A stretch of DNA of 64,000 nucleotides from Dreissena polymorpha (lineage: Eukaryota; Mollusca; Bivalvia; Myida; Dreissenidae), in assembly GCF_020536995.1 (NCBI RefSeq), contig NC_068359.1:64954918-65018917 (forward strand). Reading direction: 5' to 3'. A program made the position numbers and the translations under genes. This document shows, piece by piece, positions 35,766-48,625 of the stretch. The number at the start of each line of letters is the position of its first letter. Within the stretch, counting starts at the first letter, position 1. The notes under the pieces were generated by a model that was not told the DNA's origin, did no database searches, and saw only the letters and a list, made by a program, of their open reading frames with translations.

Positions 35766-36546
35766 GCCTACTTAGCTCTAGAGTTTCGATTGTTATAAAA
35801 AGTGACGAGTAAAGATGTTCATCAGTGAAGCTTTCCCATAAGTCAAAATTGACTGCATCGTGGCATGAATGACACTAACATACAAAAACACTCTACTAAT
35901 TTTAAGTAGTCACTGTAAATGACTTACTCGTGTAAACGTTTTACTGCGTCCTCAATCCGAGATAACATATTAGTGGTACCGACTAATTAAGCTGTGATAA
36001 CGAGATAAACGCCTCGTTGTAACGACTTATTTATTCGTTTTTAGTATATCATCATCCTATATAATATGATCATTGATGAAAACGAGGAATGTAATGCGTT
36101 GCAACGGAACCAATCATTAAAAAACGCAATTTACGGCACACACTCGTGAAAACGAAATACAATTGAACACACACATACCACATATGTGTCACATAAGTTA
36201 AGACATCCGTTTCACAATGACGTAATATGGTAAGTATTTGTTAACACAACTAGATAGTACATAAATGATAGAGTCGCTTTAAACGGACTAACTAGTTTAG
36301 GTAGCCGGAATTTGGTGCGTGAAAACATTATCCAGAGTTCGAATCCCAAAGGCTGACTATACGTTAAGAACTAGCAAACATGCAATAGACAGTCAATTTC
36401 TTGCAGTAGTAATCTCCTTTATCAGAACCAAAGACAAACAATAAAAAATACCTTTATTGACAACTTAAAACAATCAGTAATGTTCGATAGTTTTATGTGT
36501 GGGCCTACTTTAACCCGATACATATGAAACAATTTCATTCATTTAA
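35766..36546. other. non-coding stretch with another weak tRNA-like fragment
   Basis: At about 36265-36350 AGTTTAGGTAGCCGG and GAGTTCGAATCCC resemble degraded A and B boxes. Nothing else recognised. Confidence 0.3.
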
Positions 36547-36773
36547 CCCTTTTATTCCTAGCGTCTAGAAAAAAAGGCCTTGGCAAACAGCGTAGACCCA
36601 GATGAGAAGCCGCATGATGCTGCGTCTCATCAGGCGCTGCGCTGTTTGCTTAAATAAATGAATTTCTGTAAGAAATATTCTTAATATAGAAATAAATATA
36701 CTAGACATCCCTAATTTAGGAAATTAATTGATCCAATTTACAAGGATGGGAGAGTCCACTAGGCATAAATGGG
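36547..36773 (+). repeat. short TTAA-flanked element, family III
   Basis: TTAA on both sides. Left end CCCTTTTATTCCTAGCG, right end CTAGGCATAAATGGG; central palindrome around GCAAACAGCGTAGACCC. Confidence 0.8.
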
Positions 36774-36916
36774 TTAAAATAATGTTTTATAACTATTGAT
36801 CTCAGTTCTTATCTTGGTTATGTTTGGTAAGGAAGCCAACTGTGCAATTTAGTTCTAGAGGCCACTCGTTAAATAAGTAAAATGCGTACCAAGATTGCTG
36901 TATTACAAAAATATTT

Positions 36917-37176
36917 TAGCCGCGTTCTGAGAAAACTGGGCTTATTGCATGTGCGTAAAGTGTCATCCCATATTAGTCTGTGCAGTCCGCACAGGCTAAT
37001 CAGGGGCGACAATTTCCGCTTGTATTGTATTTTTAGTTTCAACGAAGTCCCTCCTTACCGAAAATCAAGTTTAGGCGGAAAGCGTCGTCTCTGATTAGCC
37101 TGTGCGAACTGCACAGGCTAATCTGGGATGACGCTTTGCGCACATGCATTCAGCCCAGTTTTTCTCGGAACAATGT
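36917..37176 (+). repeat. family I MITE, full-length copy
   Basis: Carries GAGAAAACTGGGCTTATTG at the left and the matching GCATTCAGCCCAG at the right, with two GATTAGCCTGTGC-type palindromes between. Confidence 0.8.
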
Positions 37177-37459
37177 TTATATGTACAAACGTTCACAAAA
37201 TTATTGACAAGGATATATCACGTCGTTATATTTTAACATTAAATCTTGTTTTTCATATTTAAACATGATTGTTGATTAAGTAAGTAAGTTTATTGTAAAC
37301 AAAGGCCTCCGGTCCATAATACATCATGTATACGTAATATAAATATACAGTTAAAACAGATTGTTGATTGAAATCCGGGGAAACATGAGTTAAGCATTAC
37401 TAGGTCACGTTTTGCAACACTGCATTCGTGTCAGTCGTGTCTTGGCTTAATAAGTTTAA

Positions 37460-37646
37460 CCCATTTATGTCTAGTGGACTCTCCCATCCTTCTTAATCAG
37501 ATCAATTTATGTCCAAAATAAGGAATGTCTAGTATATTTATTTCTATATTTAGAATATTTCTTACAGAAATTCCTTTAAGCAAACAGCGCAGACCCGGAT
37601 GAGACGCCGCATGGGGCCTTTTTTCTGTACGCTAGGCATAAATGGG
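37460..37646 (-). repeat. short TTAA-flanked element, family III, inverted, internally shortened
   Basis: Starts CCCATTTATGTCTAG after TTAA; ends GCTAGGCATAAATGGG. The core palindrome is largely deleted. Confidence 0.75.
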
Positions 37647-38836
37647 TAAATTAAAGTTTACAGGCGAATGAATTTTCAAGTTTTTTTTATACAGTCTGTG
37701 CGTTTGAGTTACCGTTTTTTCTGGGGGGAGGAGTTGGGGTGGGGGGGGGGGGGGTCAACGAGCCTTTCAACTAGCGAATGCTTTAAACAATTGATTTAGA
37801 AAACCCAAAAGGATTTATTTCATGTATTTATTTGAAGCTAAAAGAACGTAGTCTGTATTGTCGTATTAACTTAACGAACGATTTAAATGTTTGTGAATAA
37901 CAAAGTAGAAAAAAAGGTTGTAGGACTTTGTACCGGAACATTAACGAAATCAGTATATATGCAAAATCAATAAGTGTGTGTACAGTCAAAAAAAACGTTT
38001 TTCATGTACAATTGACATGCATGTTGTTATGAATGTCCCACAAAACAATTTCCGGATTTGCATCATACACTTTAAACTTGTCAATATATCGATGTCGCCA
38101 AAAGTGTGTCTTACTGCGGTATAAAGTAAGCTAGTTTGTATTTTTTTATATATGAAATTTAATACATAGAAAAATACTCCTTGGAACGAAATAAATTGGA
38201 TTTTTTATCACGATAAAGTATAGTTTGCATTAACATGGAATAATTGACAGCTTTTCGAAATTATTTTTACTAATTAATCGGCAGTGTTTGAATAGCCTTA
38301 ACTAATTACACCAGCAGAAAAGGGTTGGCCAACCAATTTAACCTCCTCTGGGACCTCAAAATCATTAGCAACAGAGCTAACAAGCCAAGCATGCTTTTTA
38401 TAATGCTCTTATTTTACAAATTATTTAGGTGAAGCGTTCCAACCGAGGTATTATTTTACCGATTTCAAATGATTATTGTCAATTCATGGACCAATAATTT
38501 TAATATCGTACTTTGTCAGGGTGGTTTGGTTCTTTTTAAACGTAATGTTTTGAAATTTAGTTTTCAAAATCTCATATTTTCAAACTGTACACAAGTCTCT
38601 CTTAGTAGCTAGTGTGTGTTTCCTTTTAACGACATTAAGTACAGTAAATGGAGGAGTATATATAACGGGATTAGTTCTTGTTTGCATAGCTGGTAAGTTC
38701 ATTGATTGTTTTGCATAGCTGGTAAGTTCATTTATCGTTTTGCTCATTTGACTTACTTAATGTTGTTTTGTTTTGTTTTTTATGCGATAAGCACATATAA
38801 CCGAAAATATTAAGCTTTGCGTACGATTGGTTTCAA
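37647..38836. other. non-coding stretch with a poly-G run and a 30-bp direct repeat
   Basis: A G-rich run lies at about 37720-37755. TTTGCATAGCTGGTAAGTTC occurs twice between 38682 and 38730. No coding signature. Confidence 0.5.
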
Positions 38837-39032
38837 CTTAAATCTAAAACCAGTCAAGCAGAGCCGGGTACGTCGTTCTGTAATACTTAAATCTAAAACC
38901 AGTCAAGCAGAGCCGGGTACGTCGTTCTGTAATACTTAAATCTAAAACCAGTCAAGCAGAGCCGGGTACGTCGTTCTGTAATACTTAAATCTAAAACCAG
39001 TCAAGCAGAGCCGGGTACGTCGTTCTGTAATA
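38837..39032 (+). repeat. 49-bp tandem repeat, four copies
   Basis: Units begin CTTAAATCTAAAACCAGTC at 38837, 38886, 38935 and 38984 and are nearly identical, each holding GAGCCGGGTACGTCG. Confidence 0.97.
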
Positions 39033-39949
39033 TTTAGTGCCTTGCATAGCCGTATGTGTAATCAAGTTGTATACGATCGATATGTTATAATTTCTAGCAC
39101 AGCTGTGTATGCCGAAAGTTGCATACGCTGTAACACCATTTTATATCGACACGATATAGGGACGATTTGCATATCTTCTTGATATCGGTATTTTAATTTG
39201 GTCCGACATGGGACATGTAACACGACATCCTGCGGTCTTTACATCGCAATCATACATAGATTTAAAATCACGACCCGTCATAGCGCCGCAGGTTCATTCC
39301 CCGTTCCTGTCGCATGTGAGCGTGGTAAGCCGTCGCCGTAGATGAAAGATGCGGATTCCTGCGGGTACTTCGGTGTCTCTCCATAGCATAAGACTACTCC
39401 AAAAATTCAATGCCTTTCATTGTTTCATTAATTTTTAAACTAAAATATCCATAATAACGAATACAGTTGTAACTAGTCATTCTGCTCAAAGTTTAATAGT
39501 AGAGTAAGTCAAATGCTGTTTACTTCAATGAAATTAATGAACAGCTTTTTCTGACTTGTTAACTTGTATTTGTTTTTTAACCAAACATTGTGTCAAGTTA
39601 ACGAATGAAAACATCGGCATAGGCTCGTGGGTTATTCGCAACACTTATAACGATGTTTACTTACACTTGTGACATTATCAGATTAATATAACTCTTATGG
39701 GGAAAAATACTTCACTTTTTTTAAAATATCATCAGGTAAAATAGGAAAATAACATTAGGTAAATAATGAATGGGTTGCTTATACACCGAATATCTATATG
39801 TAACAGGGTAATCACACATACTAATCTTGATATGACGATGATTATGACGTCACGTCCGGATAAACAAGTTTTTAAATAGACGTTCAATTAATAATGGAAA
39901 ATAATTAATATTTCGGTCATAAATAAACTAAATTAAACAATAATAGTGC
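39033..39949. other. non-coding stretch, nothing recognised
   Basis: No coding signature or repeat recognised. Confidence 0.45.
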
Positions 39950-40239
39950 CGAAGAAAGCTTGAAAAATTCTCGGGACGATTGAACTTTTCCGGTACGCAA
40001 CACTTAACATCAAACAGCGTACCCTAACCCTAACCCTTAACACCTAACACATAACAACTTACGCAACATCTTATAATCTTTTTTATCCTATATATTTCCT
40101 TAGTATCGGGGGCTACTGCCCCAAACCCACGCTTTGTCAATAGTGGTAAACAATTGCGTACCGGTAAAGTTCAATCTAGCCATATTCTCTACATTTACAT
40201 GTTAAAAATATTTTCGTAAGTTATTGTTGACGGCAAAAA

Positions 40240-42622
40240 ATGGACAACGAAGATTCAGCGTTCACTCAAGACCAACCGGAAGTTCTTTCAAAAATCAAAA
40301 TATTTGACATTAACGAAGCTCGCCTGTTGAGAAAAAAACTAAAAATGGACGAGAAAGAAAGGAAAAATAAATAATTACGAACATGCGCCAGTGAAAATCA
40401 ATTCCGGCGGGGGCGAACAAGAAGATGTTGAAGTGCGAGATTACAGTTTGAATGAAAATGTAAATATGAAGAAGAAATTGAGATCTACTGAAAAGGAACC
40501 GTTAGAGATAGTAAAAACAAACGGAGGAACAAAACTTGTACTTAACACAGGTACTTAAGAACTGTAAAAATTTGCTAGCAATAAGTATTTTTCAGACAAT
40601 TCACTTAATTATAAGTACTTATGTTAATCAGCAAATGGCAGAACATCAAATGTAGTGGAGCTTAGTTATAAAGTCTCGGATGAGAATAACCACGTGTACA
40701 CGTTTAACATGTACCACATGAGTTCCTCATGCTTTATAAATGGTAGAAACGTGGCTCACTTCTTTGACACAGACCTTCCAAACATTCTCCAAATAATGAA
40801 AACTGACATTCAGTCAAATAATAAATCGATATGTGAATTAAATGAATACATGAAACAGCAAATATTGTCGAACTTGGGGCGTAAAAATCCCGAGCGCCAA
40901 TCACCGAAAATATCTGTAACGTATGGAGTTGATAAACCTGACACGCTTCTAAACAGCAGTATTGAACAGGACCCCGAACAGTAGAGAATGCCTCCCGTGT
41001 AATTAACAATGACTCCCGAATAGTAGAGAATGAAGCGGTCACGGATATCGAGATAGAGACAGATTTACAAGCAAAAAGGGACACAAGTTTTGATATTGTT
41101 TGTGCCACCCAAACAGACTCGGTAGAAAATGCCATTCTTAAGGAAATGAAGATCATGAATGAACTACTGATAGATACAAAATTCCGATTAAACAATTTTC
41201 AACAGGAGACTACATTGCAACTTTCACAATTAAGAGATGAAATCGCAAGTGTTAAAAATACAAACTCTTTAGCTAACCAGCAATCATCAGATAAAGTAGA
41301 AACAATTAGTCAGAGTACGGAAAAACTCAGTAAAGGCATGAAACAAGCCAACGACGCCCTTCACAGGAAATTACAATCAGTGCATGATAATATCAAGAAT
41401 GTAATACCATCTACAGCGAATACAGTATGGCGGAACAGTTGTTACAAAAATGAACGCAGTGAAAAGCTACAACGGAAACACTTCAATCAGAAAAAAGTAA
41501 TAATTACGGAAGCGGACTTGAAAGAAAAGAAAGAGAACAGTCTCCAACGGAACAAATACTCGAAGTAAATACTGATATTGTGGACACGGCGGATAGAGCA
41601 GATACAACTTAAATAATAGATGACTCAATTCTAAATGGCATTAACAAGCGTGGATTGAATACAAATACACACATTAAAACTCTACCAGGACGGAAAATTA
41701 AAGACATTCGTGCGACACTGGATTCATGTGACATGACAAAATACAAAAAAGTGATTATATATATATTGGTGGGAATGACATGGCGGAAGGAGGCGACGCA
41801 ACAAAAGCATACCGTGAGATAAATCAACTGCTACATGAACTTAATGGACATAACTGCACTGTATACTTGTGCACAGTTGCCCCAAAACGAGATGCAGATG
41901 TAGTTCCGCTGAATAACATTATTAAACAAATATGCGAAGAAACAGATGCCCAATATATCGAAGTGTATACATCATTTATTTATGGAAATGGTAACATGGC
42001 TAAACATATGTATGGCAGCGATGGGATACATCTGCACGCTAGAGGCTGCAGTACGCTAGTGGCTAACATAAACAAAGCCGTGAACATCATTAAACAGAAG
42101 ACGTGCGGGCAACAAGATCGACAAGCTAATCGTAACGTAACCCCTCACTCAACTCAATCCGGAAGTAATCGATACGTTAGTTATGCTCCTGACCGAGCCA
42201 GTTCGAGAAACGGCGACTCACGTGACTATCAGTTGCAAACCGGAAGTTATGGCTACAAAAAATACGCATCCGGACGAGGCTCAAGGAATGGCTATTCACG
42301 TGACGGAAGAGGCAGTTTTCAGACGCAACCCGGCATTTACGGCTACAGATATCATGCACCAGGTCATGGCTTGAGGAATGGCAACTCACGTGACGGGTGC
42401 GATAACTCTCAGACGCAAACAGGAAGTAACATTCTCCGCAGTTACGCATCTGATCAAGACTCAAGAAATGGCGATTCACGTGACGGTAGCGATGGCCAAA
42501 AGAATAATCTACATTTATATAAGAGCAGTACTAATTATAGACAACAACAAAGACATTGTGAATACTGTCATTACAATAATCACAACACTTGTGAATGCAG
42601 ACGATTGAGATCGGCTCAGTAG
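40240..42622 (+). pseudogene. LINE ORF1 with SGNH/GDSL esterase-like domain and a zinc knuckle
   Basis: ATG at 40240 opens a frame that stops after 45 codons (near 40375); a second part at 40655-40984 has YTFNMYHMSSSCFINGRN. A coiled, polar part follows at 41146-41568, then 41780-42622 with an esterase-like segment (preceded by GGND at about 41768, later DGIHLHARG with its Asp-x-x-His spacing). After that come four imperfect repeats of about 36 residues, each with RNG(D/Y/N)SRD. The CCHC knuckle CEYCHYNNHNTCEC lies near the end. Such ORF1 proteins bind RNA and assist reverse transcription. At least four frame breaks separate the parts. Confidence 0.72.
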
Positions 42623-42849
42623 GAACGCGTAGACAGACACAAACATGTACTGATACACAACAAATTTAAAGCTCTTAACAAGATTTGTGAAAATTGTAAT
42701 TTTAAGATTTGTATATGTAATGAATCCGAAATAGTGCTACAATATGGTGATATAGACCGTGTCGTTGGTGCCAGTTTTAAAGTTTCTGATTACTCACAAC
42801 AATGTCATAATATGTCATGTAATAATGATGATGTTTCATTCTCAAGCCC

Positions 42850-45800
42850 TATTGCAAATAAAGGATTAAATTTTTGCGAGAATAAAGATGATTCAGCAGG
42901 GTCTACCTTGAAATTTTCAACTAACGGACTTCATATCGTAAGTTTAAATATTCAACACTTTTTGCCCAAACTTGATGAAATTAAGTACCTATTTGTTGTC
43001 TGAAAAATGTATTGTGGATGTCATTGGTTTTTGTGAATCATTTTTTAACGAAAATTTATATGATGCAAATTTAAATATTCAAAATTGTACATACATTCGT
43101 AAAGACAGAAGTCAGAAAAAGGGTGGCGGAATCTTGCTTTATAATACATTTAGGTAACCATATACCATTTAAACACAGGCCAGACTTAGAGCCTGAAGCG
43201 CTTGAATCTGTATGTATTGAGATATGCTTTATAAACTCAAAATCTTTTCTGTTAAAGTTTATCTATCGTCCACCTAATGAGACGCAAAAATGGATAGACA
43301 AATTTGATGCGTTTCTTGATAAGTTTGAGGGTTTAAACTTTGAGTATCACATATTAGGTGATTTCAATTTTAAATACTTTGCATACAGCAAGTCTTATGA
43401 ATGCAAAATGTGGTCAAAAACTGTATTAAAGCATGGCCTCTTGCAACTGATTTACACACCAACCAAAATCACAGATAACTCGTCTTCAATAATTGATCAT
43501 ATATATACTAATCGAACTGACAGAGTAAGTACTACTTATGTCCCACAAATATCTATAAGCGACCACTATCCGGTATGCATGACAAGGAAAATTAACTATA
43601 AAATCTCGAAACAAGGCACTCACTCAAATATTAGATATATATACTTTAAAAAGATTGCAAAATCTGATTTCCAATTTAATCTATCGATTTCGCAACTAAA
43701 TTTAATTGAAACTGTTCACGATCCAAATATGTCCCTTCAATCTTAATATAAACTTTTTAAATAGCGTTTTAGAAAAGCACGCCCCTTACAAGCAAAAGAG
43801 AATAAAAAGCACACATATGCCAAAATGGATAATCAAAGAAGTTATTAAAAGTATGTAAGATAGAGATCACTTCCGCAAAATTAAAGACTGGGACAATTAT
43901 AAACTGTAACGAAATACAACTACGGCATTAATTCGAAAAAGCAAGAAAGAATATTACAACAATGCTGTTAAAAATGGTACTAGTACGGCACATATTTGGA
44001 AAAATTTGAAAATTATATCTAATAATGACAATGATCAGAACTGCAGAGTAAATTTTCCAAATAAACTTTTAGTGAATGGTGTACCATGTGTATGTTGAGG
44101 ACAAAAGTAGGATCCTAATTGCCTTAAATGAGCATTTTACAAACATATCAAATTTTTCTGATAAGCTTAATTTTCATGAAGAAAACTTTGCTTATTTAAT
44201 GTTATATTTCGTAAAATCCTTAAAACAGCATGACTTTTCTTTAAATTACATTACCCCTCCTGAAGTAAGTAAAATAATTGGCAATTTAAATGTTAACAAG
44301 GCTACGGGAATCGACGGGATCGGTGCAAATATTATAAAATACTGTGGAGAGCATATTGTTTTACCAATTACCTCGATAATTAATAATTGTATTCGTACAG
44401 GAATTTTCCCCGATTTGTTAAAAGAAGCGTATTTATTTAATGCTTTCCGGTGGTTTATAGAGAAATATCAGTGTATAAAAAATGATAATTTCACTGTTTC
44501 AAACAGTGAAAATTATCAGTGAAAATTATCGATAATTTTCACTGTTTACTGTGAGATGACGTCATTTTTTTTTGACGAAATGACGACATTATCCCAGCGA
44601 AATCCTTTAGCTAAACTCTTTAACAATGTATATAAACTGTGAAAAAAGCATAAAATAACAAGAAAATTTATTGGATTCGGTGGAATATCGATTTTAATTC
44701 AATCGTGATCATAGAAAAAAATATATTCACTCGTGGGAGCGCCACTCGTGACAATATTATTTTCTATGATCATTCGTGAATTAAAATCGATAATTCACCG
44801 AATCCAACAAATATCCTCTATGTTAAACCAATATAAAAAGACTCGGACAGAGAGGACTGTAATAGCTATCGTCCGATTTCAATTTTGCCAACTATATCCA
44901 AAATATTCGAAAGACATCTTTCAAATGAATTGAGAGAATTCTTTCAAATAACAAGAAAATCATTCTTGCCAAACAGCACTGATTCGACTCATTGATGAGT
45001 GGCTAAATGATGTAGATAATGGTAATTGTATTGGTTCTGTTTTTATTGACATGAAAAAAGCTTTTGATTTAGTAGATCATGAAATTCTGTTGTACAAACT
45101 TAAACTTCATCACTTGTTGAATGTTAACTTGTCCCTTTTGCATTCTTATCTGAGTCAAAGAAAACAATGCGTTAAACTAGAGACTAGTTTTTCTACCCCT
45201 CGAACTATTAAGAGTGGTGTCCCTCAAGGTTCTATTTTAGGCCCTCTCTTGTTTCTTATTTATATAAATGATATTGGGTTATTACTAAACCAATCAGACA
45301 TAGACTTGTATGCTGATGACTCGACACTATATGCAACAGGGGGCCAATCCTTCAGAAATTCAAACTAACTTACAAAATGATATTTATTCCATTCAACAAT
45401 TGGTGCAGCCTCAATAACATGATGATAAACCCTAGTAAATCAAAATGCATGCTTATTGGATCAAAACAGAAGATTAAGAAAATAAACTTTGACCTAAAAA
45501 TAGATAATAATGCTATTGAAAATGTCACTAGCCATAACATTTTAGGACTTTATATTGACAAACATCTGCAATGGAAAGTACACATTGATAAAACATGCTC
45601 ATAAATAAGCAGTAATATAACTCTACTTAAAAAGATATCAAATTATCTCACTTTTGATATGAAGAAATTATTTCATAATTCATATATTCTAACCTGTTTC
45701 GATTACTGTTTTACGATCTGGGGCAACGCTAATAAAACCAATTTAACAAAAGTTAATAGTATTTTACAAAAACGTGCAGCGAAAGTCATTCTACAAAAGC

Positions 45801-46144
45801 CAAATAGAACACCATCCAAAGAATTGTTTTTACAGCTTTATTGGCTTTCATTTAATAATAGATTTAAATACCACACGGCAATCTTAATATATAAATGTGT
45901 CAACAATCAGACTCAAGAATATTTAAATAATATCATAACTTTTTTTCAAAATCAAAAATATAGCTTAAGATCTGCCACCCATAACGATATTGTTTATACC
46001 AAAGCGAATACAGGTTATAAGAAACGAGCTTTTTCATACCATAGCATGGAAATTTGGAACAGTATACCGATTGGAATAAGAATGGCATGCTCTATCTCTG
46101 CTTTTAAAAGGCAATATAAAGCTCATTTATTTTCTAATCAATAA
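42850..46144 (+). pseudogene. LINE ORF2: endonuclease and reverse transcriptase
   Basis: APE-type endonuclease: SLNIQHFLPK (about 42945), GFCESFFNE (43025), YRPPNE (43265), GDFNF (43360), IDHIYTN (43490) and SDHYPV (43560). Reverse transcriptase: NKATGIDGI (44300), FIDMKKAFD (45040), SGVPQGSILGPLLF (45215) and YADDSTLYA (45310). The C-terminal part at 45659-46144 ends FKRQYKAHLFSNQ. Frameshifts occur near 43003, 43140, 43745-44075, 44850-45020 and 45370, and there is an in-frame stop at 45602. A foreign insert sits at about 44433-44822. Confidence 0.85.
44433..44822. repeat. insert in LINE ORF2 with two nested inverted repeats
   Basis: The ORF2 frame is lost after KEAY at 44432 and resumes near 44823. 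The insert has a hairpin-rich part (ATAATTTCACTG / CAGTGAAAATTAT words at 44480-44550). A second inverted pair lies at 44674-44804 (GGATTCGGTG...ATCGATTTTAATTC and complement) around ACTCGTGGGAGCGCCACTCG. No terminal inverted repeat was found. Confidence 0.6.
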
Positions 46145-46383
46145 TATGTAATGTATTGTTGTTGTTGTTTTTTCTAATCAATGATATTTCATGTGTGTCT
46201 GTCTAAAAGGCAAAATGTGTGTTATGTATTGGTGTATGAAAATATTGTTTGAATGTTGTACTTGTTATAGACCTATTTGTGTTTGTTATTTTAAGAAGGC
46301 CACATTGTAAAAAAGTATTGATTCATCTGCATAATATGTATAAGGTGTCATTGTCTTTATGTGTAACCTTCTGTAAATAAAGC

Positions 46384-46434
<51 letters not shown>

Positions 46435-46490
46435 CATTATTATTATTATTCTTATTCTTATTATTATTATTATTATTACTATATGAGTAC

Positions 46491-47020
46491 TTATCAAATC
46501 AAGATTATGCGAGAGATGCAGCATAGGGTGATGACGCTGTGCGAGAGATGCAGCATGGGTGATGACGCGTGATAAATTACAAACATTGCATTTTTTATGT
46601 GAGATATTTTCAGAAGCATCCATATCATTTTAAAATGTTCCGAAACATTGGATCTTTTCTTTATAACCACGTAAGAGTTAGTGGGCATTTTCAATTTGCC
46701 ACACAACATAATCATGTACATAACATTCTGAATAGAGGTCTATTTCTGGTCATTGGTGAGTCAATTTTGCTGTATAGTATTGAATTGCTTTCTTGAAATA
46801 TATACTTGTTTTATCTGTGATAATATTATTGTGATTTACTATGATATAACCTAAAGTGTTATTATAATTGTAATGTGTTAATTATAAAATGTTTCATACC
46901 ATTATTTATATAATTAAACTACCGGTAAACTTGAACATAACCCACTTGTGTTATAACTACTCAAAACGGTTATATGTACGTATAGTAATAAAACATATAT
47001 AAACATGTTTTACCTCTACT
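46491..47020. other. non-coding, with a duplicated GAGAGATGCAGCAT unit
   Basis: GCGAGAGATGCAGCAT is followed by GGTGATGACGC twice between 46507 and 46570. Nothing else recognised. Confidence 0.45.
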
Positions 47021-47930
47021 GAATCCGTAGTTGGACCGTATCTCACTAGACTTTGTCCAAGTGCTCACCAAGGGAGAAGACAGTAGAGATAACAAAGAAA
47101 GTTTTCGCAAAGCGAGTAAACTCCCTTCTATCCTCATGACAGCTTTTTTCAGCATATAGCGTATTTAGCGTGTTTAAGGTCACAATATACTAAAAGAATT
47201 CCTTAAAAAATTCAATGTAAAAGCAATAACTTTAACAAAAAATAAAGTCAAACTTTTGCGCATAGAGACTCAAATAACCATACCTTTTCTCGAAGAGCAT
47301 TCCAAACCGAATAAAAATGATAGGTCACGCGACATGTAAGAAAGAACACGAATCAAAAGTCATTGTTTTACGGTCGTCTATTTACCGGCTTCTCGCCAGT
47401 TCATTTGGGTTTCCCGCCATCTGTCAAAGTCTTATGTAGTCTCCAACCTTCAGATAAAATAATGAATGTATATACTCATATGTACACATACTGCGGAGGA
47501 TAGTAAACAATTAAACACTAATCATTAAAATAACTGAAGCTGTGTTTTCCGCGTTGAAAAGGTCGATACCAAATAACGAGTGTTTTAACACAAGCCGAAC
47601 GGAACATATAGCCAAGAATTCATCAAACACATAAACGTTGAAGTAAGCGTGATGCGCATAAAATGTCAATGACCATTTCGCAGCAATTCAACACGTTTTT
47701 AATTCAATAAACAATGCCTTTAATCTCTCAAGAGATGAGCAAAAATAATATCAATAATAATTAGATGATATATCGCGCTCGAGGACATTGTTTTCCAGAG
47801 AAAAACGTTGTCCTAGTGAGGACTGATTTGTGAATACATTCGCCGAATTTATATAATGCTGATGCGCCGAGTTGTGCTCAAGAAAACGACAAAGACAAGA
47901 AACTGTGAAAACTGAAACATTTTCGTGTAA
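47021..47930. repeat. third fragment of the hydrolase-locus flank (duplicon remnant)
   Basis: 47030-47145 matches 23450-23560 (TTTTCGCAAAGCGAGTAA). 47140-47160 and 47470-47920 match 28050-28090 and 28090-28500 (GCTCGAGGACATTGTTTTCC). The two matches are adjacent here but separated by the 4.5 kb retrotransposon between the two genes. No hydrolase exon follows downstream, so only the flank survives. Confidence 0.65.
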
Positions 47931-48477
47931 GTGCAGATATTACCCTGGTTAATTAAATGCTGCACTAAGTTTACATTTAAACAACTGTGATATATGGCTG
48001 CTTATCTGTAAAAAAAATGTCTGTCAAACCAAAATAACGCTTGTACATGATAAAATAAATCCTGTTTTGAACAGACTCGTTATCTCACCACAAACAATAT
48101 ATCTTAATGAAAATCTCTTTCACATCGAGTTTTGTTTTCGTATCATTTTATCCAGGGGGGTATTTATAGGTTTCACCGGTACTTCACCCATAAAAATACA
48201 AATACAAAATCATGCGACGTTTGCCCCTGAGTAGATACCGAATGTTCGACAAAAATGTATATGCTGATAAGAAATAAAGCTTCAGCTATAAACGCCAGAG
48301 CACCCGAGATATAAAATTCATTCCGTCTATGTTTGCACTTACAGATAAGAAATATAGGCGATGATATTTTGAAGTCGTCAAATTGTTTAGCGACCTTTAG
48401 GAGCATTCAAAATAACAAATACTTACCCGCGTATTATGCTCATAAAAATTATTCTTTACTGGTGCATGGTTCATTAA
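47931..48477. other. non-coding stretch, nothing recognised
   Basis: This is where exon 4 of a third hydrolase copy would be expected by comparison with 28.5-29.2 kb, but none is present. Confidence 0.5.
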
Positions 48478-48625
48478 CCCATTTATGCCTAGCGTCTAGA
48501 AAAAAGGCCTTGGCATTTCTGTAAGAAATATTCTAAATATAGAAATAAATATACTAGACATCCCTAATTTTGGAAATAAATAATTCCAATTTAGAAGGAT
48601 GGGAGAGTCCACTTGGCATAAATGG
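48478..48625 (+). repeat. short TTAA-flanked element, family III, core deleted
   Basis: TTAA, then CCCATTTATGCCTAGCG; the central palindrome is missing. The 3' half (GAAATATTCTAAATATAG, GGATGGGAGAGTCCA) is intact and ends at TTAA. Confidence 0.8.

Larger units (their letters stand above)
39950..46490 (+). mobile_element. broken non-LTR retrotransposon (LINE), CR1/L2-like group
   Basis: About 6.5 kb: a 5' leader (start uncertain), ORF1, ORF2, and a 3' end at AATAAAGCTTTTATT followed by an ATT microsatellite from 46381. The gene order, the esterase-type ORF1 and the microsatellite tail fit the CR1/L2/Daphne-type group; the exact clade was not determined. Both ORFs are interrupted several times and a ~390-base insert splits ORF2. 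Nothing suggests it can move by itself. Confidence 0.85.

Noticed and set aside
41609-41827. Minus-strand frame within the LINE
   Set aside because: Antisense shadow of ORF1.
47931-48477. Exon 4 of a third hydrolase copy
   Set aside because: Expected from the duplicated flank, but no GSGGPCR-type sequence is found on either strand.
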